Of a stretch of DNA of 58,701 bases, positions 41,954 to 51,161 are shown piece by piece (the stretch's first letter is position 1; every line of letters begins with the position of its first letter). The translations under genes and the position numbers were made by a program. The notes beneath the pieces were generated by a model, which had not been told where the DNA came from, did not search any database, and saw only the letters and a list, made by a program, of their open reading frames with translations. The DNA comes from Halobacillus massiliensis (GTDB taxonomy: Bacteria; Bacillota; Bacilli; Bacillales; Halobacillaceae), in assembly GCF_900166625.1 (NCBI RefSeq), contig NZ_LT800499.1, positions 2,974,772-3,033,472 of the forward strand, read 5' to 3'.

Positions 41954-42499
41954 TTATCCTTGGTGTCCCGGAAAAATTCGATCTGCCATTTTACCGAATT
42001 GACGAAAGAATCCCTGGACAGGTCTGCCTTCCTGAACATCATTTACATAGTTATTTGTCAAATCTACAAAATCAGGGTTTGTAGAGATATATACATTATT
42101 GATATCCTGATCTGTACCTTTTACAACTTTTGTAATTTGATCTTCTACTTCATTCGGAAGTTCTTCAGCTTGACCATTTTTGTTCTTTAAAGATGCAGCC
42201 ACATAAGCGTTGTCACGTGTCTTTAAGACATAAGCATTATCAATGCCCTTCACCTGGTCTTCAATTTTATTCGCAGCTTCTTTAGCCACTTCATAGTTGG
42301 TATTGTGCTGCATGCCCCGGTCGTTATCATACTGATTGTTTTGTGGAGCTTCGCTATTATCCTGTTCGCTTGTACGCTCGAAACGGGTATTCTCTACACC
42401 ATCATAATTGGCATTATTATCACGAGTACCCTGCTCAGCCTGACATGCCGTAAGAGATATTGCAGCCAGCAAACTTGCTGTGATTAGTTTCCATTTCAT
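41954..42499 (-). CDS. YhcN/YlaJ-family sporulation lipoprotein
   Basis: A 181-aa lipoprotein. The signal peptide ends in ISLTAC (Cys19), then a disordered N/Q-rich stretch. The YhcN/YlaJ domain is [20 protein letters not shown], then DNAYVAASL and [15 protein letters not shown]. Family members lie in the spore inner membrane or cortex region and support germination and outgrowth. Next to spoVR, which suits its role. AAGGAGGGAATTAAACA precedes the ATG. Confidence 0.85.
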   Translation of the reverse strand: MKWKLITASLLAAISLTACQAEQGTRDNNANYDGVENTRFERTSEQDNSEAPQNNQYDNDRGMQHNTNYEVAKEAANKIEDQVKGIDNAYVLKTRDNAYVAASLKNKNGQAEELPNEVEDQITKVVKGTDQDINNVYISTNPDFVDLTNNYVNDVQEGRPVQGFFRQFGKMADRIFPGHQG

Positions 42500-42649
42500 T
42501 GTTTAATTCCCTCCTTACTTTTTTGTAACCGTAGTATGTGTAAGGGGGTATAAAATATACAAGAGCGAAAAACCAATAATCTGCAGATACATTTTGGGGA
42601 AACTGAAAAAAAGAACCCCAAATTAAAGGAGTTCTAATATAGATCCCGC

Positions 42650-43102
42650 TCACCAACGAGGAAGCAGCCACCACACATTTAAAGCAGCCATGTATAGCAA
42701 TAACATTGAATTAAAATATATAAAAAAGACCGGAAATAATTTATAAAGACCCTGTATTCTTGGGTAGCTTTTTTTCATAAATATAAATGAAGCAATCATA
42801 ACCGCATAAAATAAAACAAACCATATACCATATAGATTCGTACTCATAGTAATTCCAATCTCATAACCGATGGAATAGATCAGCCAAGGTATTAAGAAAG
42901 CGGCTGTTGCAATCAGCAGCCACTTTTTTTTATTTCTTATGTAATAAATGGCTGTACCTGTATAAATGAGAGTAAGTATACCGATAATTTCTGCTAAAGT
43001 AATAATGACCCTATTGCCAAAAGTGATAAAGCTAAGCAGCAAAAAGGCTGCAAATAAACAAAGACTTCCTATACTCCCCATCATCCAATGTCTCTCTGAC
43101 AT
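42650..43102 (-). CDS. hypothetical five-helix membrane protein
   Basis: A 150-aa protein with about five hydrophobic segments (IGSLCLFAAFLLLSFITFG, LAEIIGILTLIYTGTAIYYI and three more) separated by short basic loops. No family recognised. AAGGGGAATTTTTAGAC precedes the ATG at 43102. Single gene; no clear terminator seen before the lipoprotein gene, 150 bp downstream. Confidence 0.65.
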   Translation of the reverse strand: MSERHWMMGSIGSLCLFAAFLLLSFITFGNRVIITLAEIIGILTLIYTGTAIYYIRNKKKWLLIATAAFLIPWLIYSIGYEIGITMSTNLYGIWFVLFYAVMIASFIFMKKSYPRIQGLYKLFPVFFIYFNSMLLLYMAALNVWWLLPRW

Positions 43103-43276
43103 GTCTAAAAATTCCCCTTCCCTTACCTGACAGCATGTTTAAGGCACTAATGCCCGGACGGCAAAAATAGCAGTAGAGCTGTTTGTCGATTTTTCCATTA
43201 TTGTGAGGAACTCTCTGTTTTTTGTTACCCCCACGGGAGATAATAAAAACACTCCTTGTTTAAAGGAAGTGAATGT

Positions 43277-43510
43277 ATGAACCCAGATGATTACGAAAAA
43301 GCACTCCATTTTATGATATGGGGACAGTGGGACGATCTTCTCGTTCTTATGGTGAGAACTAAAGATCAGTTTCTGGCTAAGAAAATTGAATCTTTTCTCC
43401 ATGCTTATCATTACTCTACAATAGAGTCCGAGCTGTATCTAAGCCACGAAAACTTATTACACTATATAGACCATGCTCATGCTACGACAGCCGCTGAGAT
43501 GTATTATTAA
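43277..43510 (+). CDS. yhdB: YhdB-like small protein
   Basis: A 77-aa protein: MNPDDYEKALHFMIWGQWDD, LLVLMVRTKDQFLAKKIESF, LHAYHYST. From memory this matches the YhdB family of Bacillus, which lies near spoVR in B. subtilis as well. Function unknown. The start at 43277 follows AAAGGAAGTGAATGT; a frame open 7 codons upstream would contain that site. A terminator follows the stop. Confidence 0.7.
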   Translation: MNPDDYEKALHFMIWGQWDDLLVLMVRTKDQFLAKKIESFLHAYHYSTIESELYLSHENLLHYIDHAHATTAAEMYY

Positions 43511-43519
43511 ATAAGAAAT

Positions 43520-43547
43520 CACCCGTATTGATAAACACGGGTGATTT
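43520..43547. terminator. bidirectional terminator
   Basis: ATCACCCGT pairs with ACGGGTGAT around a short loop, between the convergent yhdB-like and yhcX-like genes. Confidence 0.8.
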
Positions 43548-43549
43548 CT

Positions 43550-45112
43550 TTACGTCCGTTCCGGTTTGTATTCCGTGTTTACTTTATAATTCAACTCAAA
43601 TAAATCTCGTCTTCGGTCACGCAGCTGCCTCACCGTCCCTGATTTACGCTGCCTCCGGAGAATTTCCAGATCCACATCTCCTACCACAACAGTTTCTACA
43701 TTGGCATTACATTCGCCTATAATACCATCCCGAGCGAATTCAAAATCAGACGGTGTAAAAATACCGGACTGAGCATATTGGATGTCCATATTTTCCACTT
43801 GCGTTAAGTTCCCAACGGTGCCAGCAATGACCGTATACACTTGATTTTCTACTGCACGTGCCTGAGCACAGTAGCGTACTCTTAAATATCCTTGACGGTC
43901 ATCTGTACAGAAAGGAACGAAAATAATGTTCGCACCCTGATCCACAGCATAGCGAGCTAATTCCGGGAACTGAATATCATAGCAAATTTGGATGGCGATT
44001 TTTCCACAATCCGTATCAAAAACTTTAACTGCATCTCCCGGCTGAATTCCCCACCAAGTCCGTTCATTTGGTGTAACATGAATTTTATACTGCTTTTCAA
44101 TCGTGCCATCCCTTCTGAACAAATAGGAGATATTGTAGATTTTCTCATTTTCTTCGACAAAATGAGAACCTCCGACAATGTTTACATTGTATTTTACTGC
44201 TAGGTGTGTAAACATCTCAATATATTCTTCCGTATACTCCGATAAACGGCGAACAGCTTTCGAAGGTACTTTCTCCTCAAGGAACGACATTAACTGCGTA
44301 GTGAATATTTCTGGGAAAACCGCGAAATCCGACCCGTAGTCTGCGGCTACATCAACGTAATACTCACACTGACGACTGAATTCTTCAAAGGAATTAATAT
44401 TCTTCATCATATATTGAATGACCATAATTCTGACAGGGTGGCTTGTTTTAAAATGCCGTTTTGTACGGGCACGATAGTCGATGTTATTCCATTCCATAAG
44501 CGTTGCGTATTTTGAAGACATTTTATCGTCTGGCAGATAATTTGGGTTAATTCTCATTACGGAAAAACCGTTCATAATTTGAAAGGTCAGCACCGGATCA
44601 TAAATGTTCTGACTTCTTACTTCTTCTACATACTCTCTTGGCGACATTTCATTTTCGTATTTATGATAGTTAGGAATTCTCCCACCGATAATTACACTTT
44701 TGAGATTATATTCCCGAGCCAGGTCTTTACGCGCTTCATAAAGACGGCGGCCAATCTTCATACCCCTGTATTCTGGATGTACCATCACTTCAATCCCATA
44801 CAAATTGTAGCCGTCAGGGTCATGGTTTGTAATGTATCCTTCGTCCGTAATATCATCCCAAGTATGCTTATCATCATATTCATCAAAATTGACAATTAAA
44901 CTCGAGCAGCTGCCGATAATTTTACCATCGAATTCTACCACGAACTGGCCTTCCGGGAAATGGCGGAGATGGCTTTCTAAATGCTCTCGCTTCCACGGTT
45001 CCATATTGGGAAAGCACGCTTCCTGAAGTTTAAAAATTTGTTCAATGTCCTGATCCTGAGTATTTCTAACAATCATTTTTTTTTCAAATTGAGACAAATC
45101 AAGCTTAGACAT
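43550..45112 (-). CDS. yhcX: GNAT-nitrilase fusion, YhcX-like
   Basis: A 520-aa two-domain protein. Residues about 12-210 are a GNAT acetyltransferase: YGIEVMVHPEYRGMKIGRRL has the acetyl-CoA loop. Residues about 230-500 are a carbon-nitrogen hydrolase with the catalytic triad Glu in FPEIF, Lys in YKIHVTPNE and Cys in IQICYDIQFPE. Similar to B. subtilis YhcX (513 aa). The linked activities suggest an acylated amide as substrate, but this is unproven. Single gene with an upstream gap of 200 bp showing no other feature. Confidence 0.9.
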   Translation of the reverse strand: MSKLDLSQFEKKMIVRNTQDQDIEQIFKLQEACFPNMEPWKREHLESHLRHFPEGQFVVEFDGKIIGSCSSLIVNFDEYDDKHTWDDITDEGYITNHDPDGYNLYGIEVMVHPEYRGMKIGRRLYEARKDLAREYNLKSVIIGGRIPNYHKYENEMSPREYVEEVRSQNIYDPVLTFQIMNGFSVMRINPNYLPDDKMSSKYATLMEWNNIDYRARTKRHFKTSHPVRIMVIQYMMKNINSFEEFSRQCEYYVDVAADYGSDFAVFPEIFTTQLMSFLEEKVPSKAVRRLSEYTEEYIEMFTHLAVKYNVNIVGGSHFVEENEKIYNISYLFRRDGTIEKQYKIHVTPNERTWWGIQPGDAVKVFDTDCGKIAIQICYDIQFPELARYAVDQGANIIFVPFCTDDRQGYLRVRYCAQARAVENQVYTVIAGTVGNLTQVENMDIQYAQSGIFTPSDFEFARDGIIGECNANVETVVVGDVDLEILRRQRKSGTVRQLRDRRRDLFELNYKVNTEYKPERT

Positions 45113-45296
45113 AATACAAGTCCTTTCTATATGGTTCTAAACTCTTCGTTGATCTTATCGTACTCAATAGTTCAAGTTTTTGTCTACTTTTATACGATTT
45201 TGTTTAAAAATAACTTCAATATAATTACTTAAGTTCTAGTCTAAATTACCCATTAATATTTATCCTTACTTTATATATTCACTATTTTGCCATTAA

Positions 45297-45332
45297 AAAA
45301 ACACCCTGATAAGATTATGGCTTATTCGGGTG
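45297..45332 (-). terminator. terminator of sigI-rsgI
   Basis: CACCC pairs with GGGTG and ATAAG with CTTAT, with two mismatches between, followed on the minus strand by a T7 run. The rsgI stop lies in the loop. Confidence 0.7.
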
Positions 45333-46553
45333 CTTCTCCTGCTTATTTGATTTACCATGAGAACTTTTAGCGTTTTTTGAAGAAGGATTTTTTTCCTTAT
45401 CCTTTTTGCCTTTTCTTTGTGAAGATTCATTCCCGCGATTTTCCTTCTTTCCTTTCGAATCCTCTTTCTTACCTTTAGGATTCTCTTTACCTTTAGGTTT
45501 CTCTTTCTTTTCTTTATGAGACTTTTCTTTGGGAGCTTTCTTTTGTTTATTCTCAGCTGATTTTTGTTTATCTTTTTTTTCCGGATTATCTTTAGGCTGT
45601 GAATCAGCATGAGAAGGAGGCTTAGTAGCCTTTTCCTTCTTGTCTGAGTTATTTGGATGTTTCTTTTTCTGAGAAGGTTTTGCTTCTTTTCCTTCTTTAC
45701 TTGCAGTTTTGGGAGGAGAGGGAATGGGAACTGCCGTCGGCTCTTCCAGACGACTTGTATCAGCAGGAATTTCCACTTCTTCTTCATCTTGTTCTTCTGT
45801 ATCTTTAGTCGAGTCATTTTCATTATAAAACGATTGAATAATTTCTTTATCATCTTCTTCTAAAGATACAGACGGCTGATCACTTTGGTTATTATCCAGA
45901 TCACCTTCATTTTCTATTTTGCGTGCCATAATTTCATTTACAGAGAACCCTTCTTCCTCTGCCTGTACTCTAACCGTATCAGGCACCGTATAAGAAGCTA
46001 ACAAAATATCCTGCATTCTTTCGTCTAAGTAACTTTCAATCTGGTCAGAGAAATCTAAGTCACTCGTTCCCTCCAAGTAGCTGACACCTATAAGCACTTG
46101 ATGCTCACTATTCAACAAGCCTTCTGCCCTGCTGAATTTAATCATTTGAAGAGCTACTTTTGATACAGAGCTCTTTTTCCAATCTTCCAGGCTTGCGATC
46201 ATTTCCTCGGCATCTTCATTTAAAGCTTGAATATCAATAACTTTCATTTTTTCATTTACTTTCATTTCCACGCTAGGATTGATATCCATGTTCACTAAGG
46301 CATAAGCTTTATTGCCTTCATGCCAGAGATAAGTTGGAAACATTGACAGCAAAAGAGCCAAAACTGCTGTAGCAATTTTCAAACGGTGGATGAGCATAAA
46401 TTTACCTATCATTGAACCTGGTTCATAAGCCTGGAAGTAAACTTCCATTCCAATCTCGGCATTTTTTAACCGCTTGGCTTTAAGAAAAGAACCTTCAGAG
46501 GTCATAACGATAGTGAATTTTTTTGACTGCTCCATTACAATACCTTTTCTCAC
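45315..46553 (-). CDS. rsgI: RsgI-type anti-sigma factor
   Basis: A 412-aa membrane anti-sigma factor. The RsgI N-terminal cytoplasmic domain (about 10-55, FTIVMTSEGSFLKAKRL) would bind SigI. One membrane segment lies at 58-77. Then comes the extracellular juxtamembrane domain with MDINPSVEMKVN (N92-P93), the position of the Asn-Pro self-cleavage reported for RsgI proteins. From about 230 the protein is a Lys/Glu/Pro/Ser-rich disordered tail, with no carbohydrate-binding module. The start is a GTG (46553) overlapping the sigI stop, with AGGGGTGG upstream. Confidence 0.9.
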   Translation of the reverse strand: MRKGIVMEQSKKFTIVMTSEGSFLKAKRLKNAEIGMEVYFQAYEPGSMIGKFMLIHRLKIATAVLALLLSMFPTYLWHEGNKAYALVNMDINPSVEMKVNEKMKVIDIQALNEDAEEMIASLEDWKKSSVSKVALQMIKFSRAEGLLNSEHQVLIGVSYLEGTSDLDFSDQIESYLDERMQDILLASYTVPDTVRVQAEEEGFSVNEIMARKIENEGDLDNNQSDQPSVSLEEDDKEIIQSFYNENDSTKDTEEQDEEEVEIPADTSRLEEPTAVPIPSPPKTASKEGKEAKPSQKKKHPNNSDKKEKATKPPSHADSQPKDNPEKKDKQKSAENKQKKAPKEKSHKEKKEKPKGKENPKGKKEDSKGKKENRGNESSQRKGKKDKEKNPSSKNAKSSHGKSNKQEKHPNKP

Positions 46554-47284
46554 ATACCCACCCCTTTTAAGTACTCTTTGAGGTAAACATAGTCTCCAGA
46601 CAAAATGAGAACCATGGCGATGATGAATTTACGGTTTCTTTCAAGAGTTTTCTTACTGACGTTTACACGGCTGACTAAATCCTTCATAGGAAGCCGGCCT
46701 TTTTCAAGTACCTGCTGTCTCAGTGCATTGTCATTATAAACCGTCCGGGCTACCTCAATAGCGGACTCTCTTGCGTCTACATGCTTGGGTGAAGATTCCG
46801 TTAATTCGTGAAAGGTGAGATTATATTTTTGAAGTTCCCTTTGAAATTCAATAATTTCTTCTTTTCTGTACCAGGATTCTGTTTCCAGAGCATATCGGTC
46901 TTTGGCTGCTTGAATTTCCAACGGATTCTCCATTTGTTCATCATCGGAATATTCATCATCCAGTGAAATAACCTTAAGACTCTTCTGCTCATTTCGGATA
47001 TAATCAATCACCTTACGTTTTATGACAAGCTTTGCAAACGACAAAAACGAGCTTCCTTTATCACACGAATAAGCGTGAATAGCTTCGTTAAAAGCAAGCA
47101 GTCCAATACTGAACTCATCATCTCTCTCAGGATCTATATAGCGTTTACACACTTCAGAAACACTTTTGGCGATAAAAGGTTGATACTGTTTTAAAATTTC
47201 ATTTTTAATATTATCGTCTCCCTGCTTGGCAGCAGCGACTTGATCGTCAAGGGAGGTGTTTCTATTTTTTAACAGACGATTCAT
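46550..47284 (-). CDS. sigI: RNA polymerase sigma factor SigI
   Basis: A 244-aa alternative sigma factor of the sigma-70 family, class SigI, which responds to heat and to cell-wall stress. Region 2 is in YIDPERDDEFSIGLLAFNEAIHAYS and ASFLSFAKLVIKRKVIDYIRNE-type sequence (here GSSFLSFAKLVIKRKVIDYI). The C-terminal DNA-binding part is MKDLVSRVNVSKKTLERNRKFI. It is coupled to rsgI by a 4-bp overlap (GTGA). The start is set at ATG 47284, with GAGGTGG 9 nt before it; a TTG lies one codon earlier. Confidence 0.92.
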   Translation of the reverse strand: MNRLLKNRNTSLDDQVAAAKQGDDNIKNEILKQYQPFIAKSVSEVCKRYIDPERDDEFSIGLLAFNEAIHAYSCDKGSSFLSFAKLVIKRKVIDYIRNEQKSLKVISLDDEYSDDEQMENPLEIQAAKDRYALETESWYRKEEIIEFQRELQKYNLTFHELTESSPKHVDARESAIEVARTVYNDNALRQQVLEKGRLPMKDLVSRVNVSKKTLERNRKFIIAMVLILSGDYVYLKEYLKGVGM

Positions 47285-47313
47285 CAACCTTTACCACCTC
47301 AGCCCTCATATTG

Positions 47314-47343
47314 TTTCGATTTAAAAACTTTTTCTTTGGGTGT
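47314..47343 (-). promoter_or_regulatory. candidate SigI-type promoter of sigI
   Basis: On the minus strand ACACCC (47338-47343) and CGAAA (47314-47318) are separated by about 19 nt, like the C-rich -35 and CGAA -10 elements of SigI promoters. It lies 30 bp before the sigI start, so it may be autoregulatory. The rest of the 395-bp gap 47285-47679 is AT-rich and holds nothing else that I can name. Confidence 0.45.
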
Positions 47344-47679
47344 TTTTTAATAAATTATTTCATTTTGATTACAAAGAAGTATCAACCTCTAAAAACTGAA
47401 GCTATAAACCCAACTATATAAATAGGTAAGTGTTTGTATTGTATCGAGCCATGATAAGTTTACTTAATTACCCTAATAAATACCACCACACAGTATTTAC
47501 ATTTTGTTAAATAATGATTTCAAAAAGTAGTTCTTTTTACCTAATAAATAGTTATTATCTCTAGACTTATAACTAACGGTCTTTAACTAGGTCTAAAGAA
47601 TCATAAATATAGAAAGTGTTTATTTTTTTCAGAAAAGGTTAAACCTCTTTTAGATCCGAATTTTGGGAGGTGAAAAGAG

Positions 47680-48261
47680 ATGAAGGCCTTATTGCTTAAT
47701 TGCAGTCTTGAAAAAGGGTGCCAGGAGAACGAAACGGAGAACCTTATAAATCAGGCTGCTTCGGTGTTCCAGCAGGAGAAAATTGACGTTGAACGCATTC
47801 ACTTAAGGGATTTCCAGATCACGTTCGGCATAACGAACAGTCTTGACGGAGATGATGACTGGCCTTTTATATTTGACCGTATTCTTGAAACAGATATTAT
47901 TTTAGTTGCCACTCCGATTGCTTTAGGTGAGCAAAGCAGTATCGCTACATTAATTATCGAAAGACTGCAAGGGTATTATGATATAAAAGATAAAAAGGGC
48001 CGGCAGCTCTTCTATAATAAAGTGGCCGGTGTTCTTGTTGCTGACCATGGAGATGGTGGTGCACGATCAGCAGCAGAATCTATCTTATATTCCCTAAGTA
48101 TGCTTGGCTTTACCATCCCTCCTCAACCGAGTGCGATATGTCTACCCGACGAATCACCTTCCGATAAAATTCTGCAAACGAGCACAAGCCTCGTTAATCT
48201 TGCTGAAATCTTATCCTTTCATCCTATTCCGGTTCTGGATGACGAGCCTTTTGAAGCATAA
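47680..48261 (+). CDS. flavodoxin-like NAD(P)H-dependent reductase
   Basis: A 193-aa protein of the NADPH-dependent FMN reductase fold: MKALLLNCSLEKGCQENETE (flavin phosphate loop), ETDIILVATPIALGEQSSIATLIIERL and VADHGDGGARSAAESILYSL, where a GxxGG-type loop is expected. It probably reduces flavins, quinones or azo compounds. GGGAGGTGAAAAGAG precedes the ATG. A shared terminator follows. Confidence 0.8.
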   Translation: MKALLLNCSLEKGCQENETENLINQAASVFQQEKIDVERIHLRDFQITFGITNSLDGDDDWPFIFDRILETDIILVATPIALGEQSSIATLIIERLQGYYDIKDKKGRQLFYNKVAGVLVADHGDGGARSAAESILYSLSMLGFTIPPQPSAICLPDESPSDKILQTSTSLVNLAEILSFHPIPVLDDEPFEA

Positions 48262-48306
48262 AAAAGCTCCATTTTCGTAGCAGATTACGGAAATGGAGCT
48301 TTTTTT
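48261..48306. terminator. bidirectional terminator
   Basis: AAAAAGCTCCATTT pairs with AAATGGAGCTTTTT, and a further GTA/TAC pairing tightens the loop. It overlaps the stop of the protease gene. Confidence 0.85.
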
Positions 48307-49114
48307 ATTTATTTTTGTGATAATAATCAATTGGCACAGCTAAACCGACGCGCCCCTCCTCATCATCATGAAGAGTAGCAAATACCACCCCAATTACCTG
48401 GCCCTCTTTATTAATAACCGGGCTTCCTGAGTTTCCCCGGTAAATTGGCGCATCCAACATTAGAACCGGCTGATCCCAGCTGTTAAGGTTGGTATATTTT
48501 AAGATTTCTCCTTTGTTTGCAATGCCATTAAAATTTAACGGACTGCCTATAAAAAAGAATTCTTCCCCTTTTTCAAAACTTGTTTCCTCGGCTAGCTGAA
48601 GATGCGGAAGGTTTTTGCCATCTACCTTGAGAACAGCTAAATCGATAGATGGGTAAGTTTCTTCCACTTCCGCTTGAAACAGTCCTTTCTCTGGAAAAGC
48701 GACAGTAATCCGACTTTCTCCTTCAATGACATGGTAATTGGTAAGGATCGTCCCTTTTTCATTAATTGAAAAACCCGTACCGCTGCTTTGCCCAGTCTCA
48801 ATGGTTACCACCGCTTTTTTATACGCTTTAATTTCTTCATTTGCAGACAGTTTCGCAGAGGTTACGAGAAAGTCGACAGCCGGAATGGAAAACGTGCCGG
48901 GAAGAACAGCAATCACGTTCAGTGCCATCATAAAAGCAATCAAATAGAAAATCCAGCGGGGAAATGGGCGTCTAGGTTTAGGGTTTTCTCTTTCAACCTG
49001 TGCCTGTTCCCACGCTTTTCTTCTTTCTTCCTGCACGATTTCATTCATTTCTTCCTCATCAATGTCCTCATATAAATCTTCATCAATGATATCCTTTTTA
49101 TTCCGATCCGTCAT
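48305..49114 (-). CDS. membrane-anchored HtrA-like serine protease without PDZ
   Basis: A 269-aa trypsin-fold (S1C) protease. An acidic cytoplasmic N terminus (1-50) and one membrane anchor (54-74) place the catalytic part outside the cell. The triad is His128 (TNYHVIEG), Asp158 (SIDLAVLKV) and Ser229 (YRGNSGSPV). Unlike HtrA/DegP it ends soon after the protease domain, with no PDZ domain. Its target is unknown; envelope quality control is likely. The downstream gene of the bmrD end is 13 bp away, on the same strand, so read-through from bmrCD is possible. Confidence 0.85.
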   Translation of the reverse strand: MTDRNKKDIIDEDLYEDIDEEEMNEIVQEERRKAWEQAQVERENPKPRRPFPRWIFYLIAFMMALNVIAVLPGTFSIPAVDFLVTSAKLSANEEIKAYKKAVVTIETGQSSGTGFSINEKGTILTNYHVIEGESRITVAFPEKGLFQAEVEETYPSIDLAVLKVDGKNLPHLQLAEETSFEKGEEFFFIGSPLNFNGIANKGEILKYTNLNSWDQPVLMLDAPIYRGNSGSPVINKEGQVIGVVFATLHDDEEGRVGLAVPIDYYHKNK

Positions 49115-49127
49115 GTAAAGCCGCCCC

Positions 49128-51161
49128 TTAAACAGCAGTCTGCTTAACAGCTCCCTGCTGCAATTGATACATTTGATGATACTTTCCTTTTAACTGCATA
49201 AGGTCGCTGTGGTTCCCTTTTTCTATCATTGTACCATGATCGAGAACCATGATTTGATCAGCCTGCTGAATAGTTGACAGACGGTGGGCGATTACGAGAG
49301 TGGTCCTCCCTTTTTTTAATACTTCGAGTGCCTTCTGAATAAGTTGTTCGGTTTCTGTATCGATGTTCGCGGTTGCTTCATCTAGTATTAAGATAGCCGG
49401 ATTAAATGCTAAGGCTCTCGCAAATGAAATGAGTTGTCTTTCCCCCATCGACAGTGAGCTTCCTTTTTCCTTTAATGGAGAGTCATATGTTTCAGGCAGC
49501 TTTTCAATAAAACGATCCGCTCCTACAGCCTTTAAGGCTTCTATTGCCTTTTCCCGGGAAATATTTGAATCATTCATGGTAACATTTGATAAAATTGTTC
49601 CCGAGAAAATAAACGGATCCTGTAATACAATTCCCATATGACTGCGAACCTGCTGTCTTGATAAGTTACTAATAGACGCGTCATCAATCTTAATTTTTCC
49701 TTTTTGTGGATCATAAAATCGAAACAGTAAATTCATAATGGAACTTTTTCCAGAGCCAGTATGGCCAACAAATGCAGCTGTTTCTCCAGCCTTTACTTCA
49801 AAGTTTAAATTCTTTAAGATATAATCTTTGTCATCGTACGCAAATGAGACATCTTCAAATTTAATATGACCCTGGTAGCGGGGGAGTTTTTCACCATTTA
49901 CTTTTTCCCCTTTTTCATCGAGCAGTTCAAAAACACGGCCTGCCGATACTCTTGCTTGTTCCAGTTGAGGCAGCTGGTTAACGAGATCCGTTACAGGCTG
50001 GAATAATCGGTTTAAATAATCAACGAATGCATAAAGCACACCTGCTGTTACTAGTCCTTCCGTCCCTATCGATCCTGATCCAAAATACCAAATAAAAGCG
50101 ACAAATGCCAAATTCCTAAGCACATTGACCAGGTTGAAGGAAGTTAACGCACTCAGTCTTACAAGCTTCCGTTGAAAAACAAAGTGTTTTTCATTCAGCT
50201 GTTCAAAGTCAGTCGATACCTGCTGTTCCTGACGAAATGCTTGAATAATAGACATTCCCTGTATAGATTCATTGATATTGCCGTTCATATCACTAACAGC
50301 CGCTCTTACAACTTTATTATATCTTCCGCCCCAGTGCTTATATGCCTTCATCCATAACCAGATGACAGGAAGAAGAAGTAAACAGAACAGCGCAAGTCGT
50401 ATATCAAGCAGAAACAATGCTGTATAAATCCCCGCCATATAAAAGCTGCTCGTCACAAAAGTAGTGAGTACTTTAACATATAGCTCGCGAATTGCTTCTG
50501 TATCGTTTGTCACTCTTGCGACAACTTTTCCAGCTGGCTGGTCTACAAAATAACTAATCGGAAGTCTTTGGAGATGGGCAAACAAGTCATCTCTCATTTG
50601 ACGGATAATCCGGTTTGATGTTTTCTGCAGGACGAATGTATGAATATATTTAAATAAAGCAGCAAAAATCAGCAACCCGGCATATATCGCCAGCAGCCAA
50701 TAGATTGCCCGTTGTTCAGGAGCAAAGAAGCGGTAAAGCTCCTCTAACTTTAACTTCACAGCCTGGACGCTAATTTCCCCATTCGAGGATTTAATCGTCA
50801 TTATACCTTCATTGACTGAGCGGCTGCCGCTGATGGGTACTTTCTCAGATATAAAATAATAATCCCTTCCTGCCTGAAGAATGGTCGCTTCTGCCAATAC
50901 TTGCTTATCCAGATTCTCCAGCCTGTCTGAACGAACATAAAGGGCACCGTTATAAGAAACAGTGTGATCTGATTTTTCGTTCACTTCGTACCATTGATTT
51001 TCAATTCCTACGATATGTTCATCGATCAGCCTCTTTGCGATAAAAGGACCGGTGAGTTCAAGTGATACGGCAAATAAAACACAAATAAGCCCAATGATAA
51101 TCTGCTTTTTAAATAAAAGGGCATAATTCATTAATCTTTTTTCTGTAGAAGGAGTCCTCAT
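49128..51161 (-). CDS. bmrD: BmrD, ABC multidrug exporter subunit
   Basis: A 677-aa ABC half-transporter with a six-helix domain and an ATPase domain: Walker A GHTGSGKSS, Walker B ILILDEATANID with catalytic Glu, signature LSMGERQ. An extracellular insert of about 115 residues (about 33-150) separates TM1 and TM2. This is a hallmark of BmrD of B. subtilis (YheH). It forms a heterodimer with BmrC that pumps out drugs. It overlaps bmrC by 4 bp (ATGA). Confidence 0.93.
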   Translation of the reverse strand: MRTPSTEKRLMNYALLFKKQIIIGLICVLFAVSLELTGPFIAKRLIDEHIVGIENQWYEVNEKSDHTVSYNGALYVRSDRLENLDKQVLAEATILQAGRDYYFISEKVPISGSRSVNEGIMTIKSSNGEISVQAVKLKLEELYRFFAPEQRAIYWLLAIYAGLLIFAALFKYIHTFVLQKTSNRIIRQMRDDLFAHLQRLPISYFVDQPAGKVVARVTNDTEAIRELYVKVLTTFVTSSFYMAGIYTALFLLDIRLALFCLLLLPVIWLWMKAYKHWGGRYNKVVRAAVSDMNGNINESIQGMSIIQAFRQEQQVSTDFEQLNEKHFVFQRKLVRLSALTSFNLVNVLRNLAFVAFIWYFGSGSIGTEGLVTAGVLYAFVDYLNRLFQPVTDLVNQLPQLEQARVSAGRVFELLDEKGEKVNGEKLPRYQGHIKFEDVSFAYDDKDYILKNLNFEVKAGETAAFVGHTGSGKSSIMNLLFRFYDPQKGKIKIDDASISNLSRQQVRSHMGIVLQDPFIFSGTILSNVTMNDSNISREKAIEALKAVGADRFIEKLPETYDSPLKEKGSSLSMGERQLISFARALAFNPAILILDEATANIDTETEQLIQKALEVLKKGRTTLVIAHRLSTIQQADQIMVLDHGTMIEKGNHSDLMQLKGKYHQMYQLQQGAVKQTAV

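Noticed and set aside
45293-45853. A 186-codon Lys/Arg-rich frame within rsgI
   Set aside because: It is the second reading frame of the low-complexity Lys/Glu-coding tail on the same strand; the composition is an artefact of AAG/GAA-rich DNA.
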